From the NCBI RefSeq assembly GCF_001429765.1, contig NZ_LMJB01000010.1, positions 250,588 through 314,587 on the forward strand: a stretch of 64,000 bases of DNA, given 5' to 3'. How positions within the stretch are numbered: position 1 is the stretch's first letter; the number at the start of each line of letters is the position of its first letter. Origin of the DNA: Flavobacterium sp. Root901 (lineage in GTDB: Bacteria; Bacteroidota; Bacteroidia; Flavobacteriales; Flavobacteriaceae). The notes beneath the pieces are model-generated. The model did not search any database. It saw nothing but the letters and a program-made list of their open reading frames with translations, and had not been told where the DNA came from. Positions 58,994 through 64,000 of this stretch are shown here, piece by piece. Both the position numbers and the translations under genes were made by a program.

Positions 58994-60901
58994 ATGAGAG
59001 AACTTTTAACGATTTCTCTTGTGTTTATTTTGTCTTTTAACAAAATAACTGCACAAGATTCAATTATTGAGCATAAGATTCAAAAAGGGGAAACAGCTTA
59101 TTTTATTGCCCAAAAATATAAGGTTTCTGTTGAGGAAATATTCAAACTCAACCCCGAATCGCAAAACGGAATCAAAGACAATCAAATTATTAAGATTCCG
59201 GTTCATTCTCCACAAAAAATAAATCAGGAACAGCAGACTGTTCATATTGTTGCCGAAAAAGAAACACTTTACGGTTTGTCGAAACAATATCATGTTTCTG
59301 CAGAAAGTATTCAAAACGCTAATCAGGAGGTTTTGGCAAACGGACTTCAGGCCGGGCAGCAATTAATTATTCCGCAGCAGACTTCAAATCTTCCTAAAAC
59401 TGAAATTACAGCGTCTTCAAAAACAACACATCTTGTTTTGGCAAAAGAATCTTTATTCAGCATTGCCAGACAATATAATGTTTCGGTTCAGGATTTAGAA
59501 ACCCTTAATAAAGAATTATTGCAAAACGGATTACAGATTGGTCAGACCATTGCAATTCCAAACAAAAGAAAAACTTTAGATGGAAGAGTTCGTGTAATTA
59601 ATCAGGAAACTGTTTTTCATGTTGTTGAGCCAAAAGAAACCAAATTTTCGATTGCTAAGAAATACGGCATTACCATCGAGCAGTTAGAATCTCAAAATCC
59701 GGAAATTGTTAATGGATTAATTGTCGGCAATAAACTGGCAGTCAATACATCAGCAATTAAACCAGCAAATGAAAGTGAAGAATTAATGCTGGCTCTTGCC
59801 GAAAAACAGGTGGTAGTCGAAAAAACAAAAGCCAAAACCGTTGAGATTGAAGATTTAAAAGACAGATTGGTTATTCAAAAAGAAATGAACCAGAAGATTA
59901 TAAAAATTAACGATCTGAAAGTTAATTTGAATGATATGAACGGTTCAAAAGAAAATTCGGTTGAAAAATTACGTTTGGTTTTAGAAGCCAATAAAAATGT
60001 TCAGGATATTTTAATGGCAAAATTAGATTCATTGGTAAATACAATGAATAATGATTTGGCCGAATTAAAACGAATGGATGTTTTAAATGTGGAAGAATCG
60101 AAACGGCTGGAAAAAAAATCTTATGAAAGTATCGGAAAAACGGGCGAACTATCTTCTCAGTTAAAAAAAGAGCTTGCTGAAAATAGAAAAGCGTATGCCG
60201 GCTTAATGAATAAAGTGGAGAAAATTGCCGTTGAAGAAAATCAGGAGTATAAAAAGAAAATCCGCGAAAGCGAAAAAAATAATAACGTTACTTCGATACA
60301 GCAAAGGCTTTCCATAGAAGAAATCAAACGTTACAAAATTGATCAGGAAGAAGGAGATGCCAAAAATCAAACCTTAATTGCTAAAATTGATTCTTTGGAT
60401 ACGCAAAAGCAAATTGAAGTAAAACGACATATCAGCAAAGCGTGTTATTATAGTATGGAAGCCAGAAAATTTGACGACAAACTGGCTTTGATTAAATTGA
60501 AAAAGTATCAGGATGAAGCCATTAAAAAATCGACTCCTGCAGAAACTTCAAAAGCAATTTCAATAGAAGAAATGCGCCGCGAGCTTAAAGAAAATCCTTT
60601 TAAGAATGAAAAAAATGTAAGTATAGAAGTTTATGATAATCTTAAAGAAGTTTCAAACGGCTATTACTTAGTTTTAGGTATATTTACAGACGCAGTTCCA
60701 AGAGATAAGTTAATTATGAAACTTATTGATTCTGGCGATTTTAACGCTGGTTTTTTCTTTAATGTAAACAGCCTTTCGTATTATGTCTATTCAGATAGAT
60801 TCCAAAATATGGAAGAAGTTTTTTACCAATGCAAGAAAAAAGAAGAAGATGAGTTATATAAGAACGTTATTATTGCTAAGTTAGAAATTGATCTCAGGTA
60901 A
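58994..60901 (+). CDS. LysM-repeat protein with coiled coil and C-terminal SPOR-like domain
   Basis: 635 residues, signal peptide ending 'FNKITAQ'. Four LysM domains at about 25-70, 82-130, 145-190 and 208-255 ('IQKGETAYFIAQKYKVSVEE', 'VAEKETLYGLSKQYHVSAES', 'LAKESLFSIARQYNVSVQDL', 'EPKETKFSIAKKYGITIEQL'). Then a long coiled coil (about 270-520) and a C-terminal domain near 545-635 ('SNGYYLVLGIFTDAVPRDKL', 'SYYVYSDRF') resembling SPOR-type cell-wall domains. Probably a peptidoglycan-binding envelope protein. The next gene begins 94 bp downstream. Confidence 0.85.
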   Translation: MRELLTISLVFILSFNKITAQDSIIEHKIQKGETAYFIAQKYKVSVEEIFKLNPESQNGIKDNQIIKIPVHSPQKINQEQQTVHIVAEKETLYGLSKQYHVSAESIQNANQEVLANGLQAGQQLIIPQQTSNLPKTEITASSKTTHLVLAKESLFSIARQYNVSVQDLETLNKELLQNGLQIGQTIAIPNKRKTLDGRVRVINQETVFHVVEPKETKFSIAKKYGITIEQLESQNPEIVNGLIVGNKLAVNTSAIKPANESEELMLALAEKQVVVEKTKAKTVEIEDLKDRLVIQKEMNQKIIKINDLKVNLNDMNGSKENSVEKLRLVLEANKNVQDILMAKLDSLVNTMNNDLAELKRMDVLNVEESKRLEKKSYESIGKTGELSSQLKKELAENRKAYAGLMNKVEKIAVEENQEYKKKIRESEKNNNVTSIQQRLSIEEIKRYKIDQEEGDAKNQTLIAKIDSLDTQKQIEVKRHISKACYYSMEARKFDDKLALIKLKKYQDEAIKKSTPAETSKAISIEEMRRELKENPFKNEKNVSIEVYDNLKEVSNGYYLVLGIFTDAVPRDKLIMKLIDSGDFNAGFFFNVNSLSYYVYSDRFQNMEEVFYQCKKKEEDELYKNVIIAKLEIDLR

Positions 60902-60995
60902 TTTTAGCAGGAAACGGTAACTGGCGCGAATCTTGTATAAGAGAAATTAGTATCTTGTTTTGAATTAAAAATTAAAATTGTTTTAAGTCTTATTT

Positions 60996-63086
60996 ATGAA
61001 ATATTATTCAACATTATTTTTACTTGTTTTTTTTATAACCTGTTCTGCTTTTTCGCAAGGAAAAGCGATAAAATACACGGTTTCAAGTGGAGAAACAGTT
61101 AACCAGATTGCTCAAAAGTTTAAGGTTACGCCTTTTGATATTTATGAGTTAAATCCGGATGCACGTAATGGGGTAAAACCAAATACGGTTTTGTTGATTC
61201 CGGCGGCGGGTAAAAAAGAAACAGCTGCGGTAAAATCAACCGCTAGTGCAAAAGCGACGACACACGAAGTACAGCCTAAAGAAACACTATTTGGCCTTGA
61301 AAAAAAATACGGAATTAGTGATGAAGCCCTAAAAGCAGCAAATCCTTTTTTGGTTACAGATGGTTTACAGCCCGGGCAGACATTAACTATTCCAGGTAAG
61401 GGATCTGTTTCGAAAACGGCAGGATCTGAGAAAAAGAAAGATAAAGGTGCAGAAAAATATGTTTACCACGATGTTCAGCCAAAGGAAACTAAATTTGGAA
61501 TTGCAAAACAATATGGAATTTCAATTGAAGAATTAGAAAAAAGAAACCCGGAAATTGCTGCCAGTCTGCCTGTTGGATATCGATTGACAATTAAAGGAAC
61601 TGCCCCTAAAACCGAAACAGCGGCACCTGTTACTACAGCTGCAAAACCTGAAGAAACCAAAAAGCCTGCAGAATCTAAAAAAGCAGTTACTTATATGGAA
61701 TATCAGGTAAAACCAAAAGAAACCTTTTATAGTTTAGGAAGAGTTTTTCATTTAACACAAGAAGAATTAGTTGCTCTAAATCCGTCACTTTCTGAGGGTG
61801 TAAAGGAAGGAATGGTTTTAAAAGTTCCTGCTGGATATGTAGCTCCGGCGCCAATTATTGCACAATCTCAGCCAGCTGAAAAAAGTGTCCAGACTTCTGT
61901 AGAAAAACCAATTGAAAAACCAGCTGAAAGCAGCGGCGGAGGAATTAAAATTGTAGACAAAGTAAAATCTGAAACTGTTTCTGCAGATCCGGAAGTTGTC
62001 GAACTGACTAAAAAAAGAGGACAAAACGAACGTAAAAAAGTGGTTTTATTACTTCCGTTTAATTTGGCTAAACTGCAAAGTGATACAACCGGAACGGCAG
62101 CTCGTTTAAAAACAGATAAATTTTTAAATATGACTCTTGATTTTTATTCGGGAGCAATGATGGCGATTGATTCGGCAAAAGCATTAAAATTACCAATTGA
62201 TGTTTCGATTTACGATTCGCAGGAAACAAAAACAACATCAAATATTTCTAATTTAATTGCCCAGAATAAATTGCAGGAAGCAGATGCAGTTGTTGGTCCG
62301 TTCTATCAAAATAATGCCGAATCTGCTGCAAATTCATTACGTTTATATAATGTCCCGGTTATTTCGCCATTGTCAAAAGATGCTGCAAATCCTATCGATA
62401 ATTTGTACCAGACAATACCTTCAAACGACGTTGTACGAAATGCAGTTTTCGATTATATGAGAGCTAAAAACGGAAATATTGTGGCAGTTGTCGACAAGAA
62501 AAAGGAATCAGTAATCAGTTATATTAAGCAAAACCAAAAAGGAGTTGTTTTTGCCGCGCTTACAGAAACAGGAGCACTAGACGTTGCTAATTTAAAAAGC
62601 TTATTGCTGCCTAACCGTTTAAATTATGTAGTTATGGAAACTGCCAATACGGCCATGATCAAAACAGTAATTAAAGCTTTGACTGATTCGCAAAAAACAT
62701 GTCAGGTGCAATTGGTTATTTTAGAACCAAATAGTACGCTTGATACAGATGAAATTAGTTTTGATAATTTGGTAAAACTAAAATTAATGTATCCGTCAGT
62801 TACCCGTGACAGTGATGACCAGTCAGTTTCGATCTTTAAAAAGGAATATAAACTGAAAAACAAAACGTATCCAAATACTTATGCAACAAGAGGTTTTGAT
62901 GTAACTTTTGATACCATGATGCGTCTAGTTCAGGGAAAAACGTATCAGGAAACGGCAGATTTAATGACCACACAGCAAGTTGATAATAAATTTCAATTTT
63001 ATAAAAAAGAAGATGGCGGACACGCAAACAAAGGCGTGTACATTTTATATTACGATTCAGATTTAACTTTAAAAGAAGCAAATTAA
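60996..63086 (+). CDS. LysM domains fused to a type 1 periplasmic-binding domain
   Basis: 696 residues, signal peptide ending 'ITCSAFSQ'. Four LysM-like repeats at about 27-70, 87-132, 156-200 and 230-275 ('VSSGETVNQIAQKFKVTPFD', 'QPKETLFGLEKKYGISDEAL', 'QPKETKFGIAKQYGISIEEL', 'KPKETFYSLGRVFHLTQEEL'). After an Ala/Pro linker, residues ~350-690 form a Peripla_BP_6-like domain ('VVLLLPFNLAKLQSDTTGTA', 'LDFYSGAMMAIDSAKALKLP', 'GPFYQNNAESAANSLRLYN'). LysM anchors it in the wall. Its stop overlaps the OsmC start by one base (TAATG). Confidence 0.9.
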   Translation: MKYYSTLFLLVFFITCSAFSQGKAIKYTVSSGETVNQIAQKFKVTPFDIYELNPDARNGVKPNTVLLIPAAGKKETAAVKSTASAKATTHEVQPKETLFGLEKKYGISDEALKAANPFLVTDGLQPGQTLTIPGKGSVSKTAGSEKKKDKGAEKYVYHDVQPKETKFGIAKQYGISIEELEKRNPEIAASLPVGYRLTIKGTAPKTETAAPVTTAAKPEETKKPAESKKAVTYMEYQVKPKETFYSLGRVFHLTQEELVALNPSLSEGVKEGMVLKVPAGYVAPAPIIAQSQPAEKSVQTSVEKPIEKPAESSGGGIKIVDKVKSETVSADPEVVELTKKRGQNERKKVVLLLPFNLAKLQSDTTGTAARLKTDKFLNMTLDFYSGAMMAIDSAKALKLPIDVSIYDSQETKTTSNISNLIAQNKLQEADAVVGPFYQNNAESAANSLRLYNVPVISPLSKDAANPIDNLYQTIPSNDVVRNAVFDYMRAKNGNIVAVVDKKKESVISYIKQNQKGVVFAALTETGALDVANLKSLLLPNRLNYVVMETANTAMIKTVIKALTDSQKTCQVQLVILEPNSTLDTDEISFDNLVKLKLMYPSVTRDSDDQSVSIFKKEYKLKNKTYPNTYATRGFDVTFDTMMRLVQGKTYQETADLMTTQQVDNKFQFYKKEDGGHANKGVYILYYDSDLTLKEAN

Positions 63087-63487
63087 TGACATCAAAAGTA
63101 ACATACTTAGGCGATTTAAGAACAAAATCAGTTCACATACAATCTGGAAGTGAAATCATTTCTGATGCACCTCTTGATAATAATGGAAAAGGCGAAGCTT
63201 TTTCTCCAACAGATACAGTGGCAAATGCTTTAGCTAGCTGCATGTTTACAATAATGGGAATTAAAGCTCGTGATTTAAACGTAGATTTAGTGGATTCAAC
63301 AGCTGAGGTTACTAAAATAATGAATGCAGAACCACGCAGAATAGGTGCAATAGAAATTGTTTTTGAACTAAAAAGCAACGCTGATCAAAAAAACAAAACT
63401 ATTTTGGAGCGTGCAGCAATGACTTGTCCAGTATTTTTGAGTTTAAGTTCAGAAATTGAAAAGAAAATTACTTTCAACTGGAAATAA
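63086..63487 (+). CDS. OsmC family peroxide-detoxifying protein
   Basis: 133 residues (MTSKVTYLGDLRTKSVHIQS). OsmC/Ohr fold with 'FSPTDTVANALASCMFTIMG' (first active-site Cys in ASCM) and 'RAAMTCPVFLSLSSEIEKKI' (second Cys in MTCP). Reduces organic peroxides with thiols. Translationally coupled to the LysM-binding-protein gene through TAATG. Confidence 0.93.
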   Translation: MTSKVTYLGDLRTKSVHIQSGSEIISDAPLDNNGKGEAFSPTDTVANALASCMFTIMGIKARDLNVDLVDSTAEVTKIMNAEPRRIGAIEIVFELKSNADQKNKTILERAAMTCPVFLSLSSEIEKKITFNWK

Positions 63488-63509
63488 TATAATTGATACA
63501 TAAATACTA

Positions 63510-63537
63510 AAGCCGTCAGTAATTGACGGTTTTTTTA
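63510..63537 (+). terminator. Terminator of the OsmC gene
   Basis: CCGTCA / TGACGG hairpin and a seven-T run, 25 bp after the stop. Confidence 0.85.
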
Positions 63538-63585
63538 TGCATTTTACCAGCAAAAGAAAAATTAACAAAATATTCATACCAATTT

Positions 63586-63617
63586 TTGGTTCTTCAAAAT
63601 ATAATGAAGTATCTTTG
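63586..63617 (+). promoter_or_regulatory. Consensus promoter 285 bp upstream of nagB
   Basis: TTG (63586-63588), 21-bp spacer, TATCTTTG (63610-63617): full TTG-N21-TANNTTTG match. Expected start near 63623. A terminator follows about 215 nt later with no gene in between. Confidence 0.7.
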
Positions 63618-63621
63618 CTTT

Positions 63622-63842
63622 GCAAAAAATACGCATTTTTATGCAAAAATAATGCAATCGATTTAAGGTGAAATGAGATTCACTTTTCAATCCTGTTTGG
63701 AATCTTCTGAGTGAGATAAAATGATATTCCAAATTCTGCTTCAAATCAATAATTTAAATTTTGTTGTATTCCGTTTATAAAGGTTTTATCTTTATATGGT
63801 ATTGATTGTTATTGTTTTAGCAAGGTTTTGACTTGCTTTTTT
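63622..63842 (+). ncRNA. Candidate ~220-nt small RNA or leader RNA upstream of nagB
   Basis: Bounded by a consensus promoter and an intrinsic terminator. The ends can pair over ~20 bp: GCAAAAATAAT with ATTGTTTTAGC (10 of 11), and AATCGAT with ATTGATT. A closed-stem RNA of ~200 nt recalls 6S RNA, and Rfam lists a 6S-Flavo family. Two tiny ORFs of 13 and 19 codons are inside but show no independent support. It could also be a nagB attenuator. Class undetermined. Confidence 0.35.
63819..63842 (+). terminator. Terminator within the nagB leader
   Basis: AGCAAG / CTTGCT stem with a 7-nt loop and TTTTTT. It lies 60 bp before the nagB ATG. Its 5' arm overlaps the long end-pairing listed for the candidate RNA, so the two structures compete. 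Confidence 0.6.
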
Positions 63843-63901
63843 GCGATGTAAAATATTGGTTTAACGCCGATTTATAATCTAAGAATAAAAAAAACTATAT
63901 C

Positions 63902-64000
63902 ATGTTAAAAAGTAAAATAGACAAAGCGACCGGTTTTGAGAAACGCTTCGAGAAGATCAATACGGTAGTATTTGAGAATTCAGTTGAGGCATCAAAAGCG
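63902..64000 (+). CDS. nagB: Probable glucosamine-6-phosphate deaminase, 3' part beyond window
   Basis: 33 residues visible from MLKSKIDKATGFEKRFEKIN. I recall this start from the long, two-domain NagB-like proteins of Flavobacterium (~640 residues). Converts glucosamine-6-P to fructose-6-P and ammonia. The catalytic part lies outside the window, so the call rests on N-terminal similarity only. Confidence 0.6.
   Translation, partial: MLKSKIDKATGFEKRFEKINTVVFENSVEASKA

Noticed and set aside
63449..63646. Minus-strand ORF over the OsmC end and the orphan promoter
   Set aside because: It crosses a terminator and a consensus promoter and overlaps OsmC.
63662..63780. 13- and 19-codon ORFs within the candidate RNA
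   Set aside because: Short ORFs are expected by chance, there is no second copy to test conservation, and no clear start context.

Overview
The window is chromosomal DNA from a member of the Bacteroidetes, almost certainly a Flavobacterium close to the F. johnsoniae group. The evidence is an AT-rich base composition, intrinsic terminators ending in long T-runs, -7 boxes of the TANNTTTG type, no clear Shine-Dalgarno sequences, a gliding gene (gldI), class II and class III glutamine synthetases, a GH92 mannosidase and many secreted lipoproteins. I saw no rRNA, tRNA, CRISPR array, prophage or IS transposase. The window starts inside prfA and ends inside a gene that looks like nagB.

Layout. 0-3 kb: prfA and a DUF5723-type surface protein. 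3.1-9.8 kb: a minus-strand stress and cell-envelope block. It holds small membrane proteins (YtxH-like, lmo0937-like, holin-like), an outer-membrane beta-barrel, a DUF4142-like lipoprotein, an AraC-type regulator / response regulator / histidine kinase operon, CsbD and Dps. 9.8-15.6 kb: pyrF, a substrate-binding-fold protein, two copies of an unannotated 19-codon gene, katA, purU and a DUF4197 lipoprotein. 15.6-23.8 kb: secreted and small proteins, an L,D-transpeptidase, the B12-dependent fused mutase icmF and an AT-rich HEAT-repeat gene. 24-29.6 kb: an XRE regulator, then a tandem family of small secreted proteins ending at an AraC regulator that shares their upstream element. 29.8-42 kb: an esterase, a collagen-like lipoprotein, TerC, the divergent glutamine synthetases, a purM-type gene and the GH92 enzyme. 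42-55.5 kb: an M61 protease, a sterol desaturase-family protein, an aquaporin, transporters, a gldI operon with three prolyl isomerases and a DHH phosphoesterase, a ClC channel, RidA and CbpA/CbpM. 55.8-64 kb: guaA, two LysM proteins, OsmC and the start of nagB.

The main functional groups are oxidative and osmotic stress defence (Dps, KatA, CsbD, YtxH, lmo0937, OsmC), nitrogen and purine metabolism (two glutamine synthetases, guaA, purM, purU, pyrF), and envelope folding and maintenance (PPIases, L,D-transpeptidase, LysM proteins).

Most unusual are features outside ordinary genes. (1) A tandem pair of 19-codon hydrophobic micro-ORFs at 11.7-12.0 kb, each with its own identical terminator; the substitutions within the reading frame are synonymous or conservative. 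(2) Degenerate 8-bp-period arrays (unit RAGNNNCT) that start at or next to stop codons and come in inverted pairs around terminators. (3) An ~80-bp element present four times, upstream of three paralogous secreted proteins and of an AraC gene; one paralog is visibly decaying. (4) A promoter and terminator pair about 220 nt apart, with no obvious gene between them, upstream of nagB. All calls come from reading the sequence; no database search was possible.
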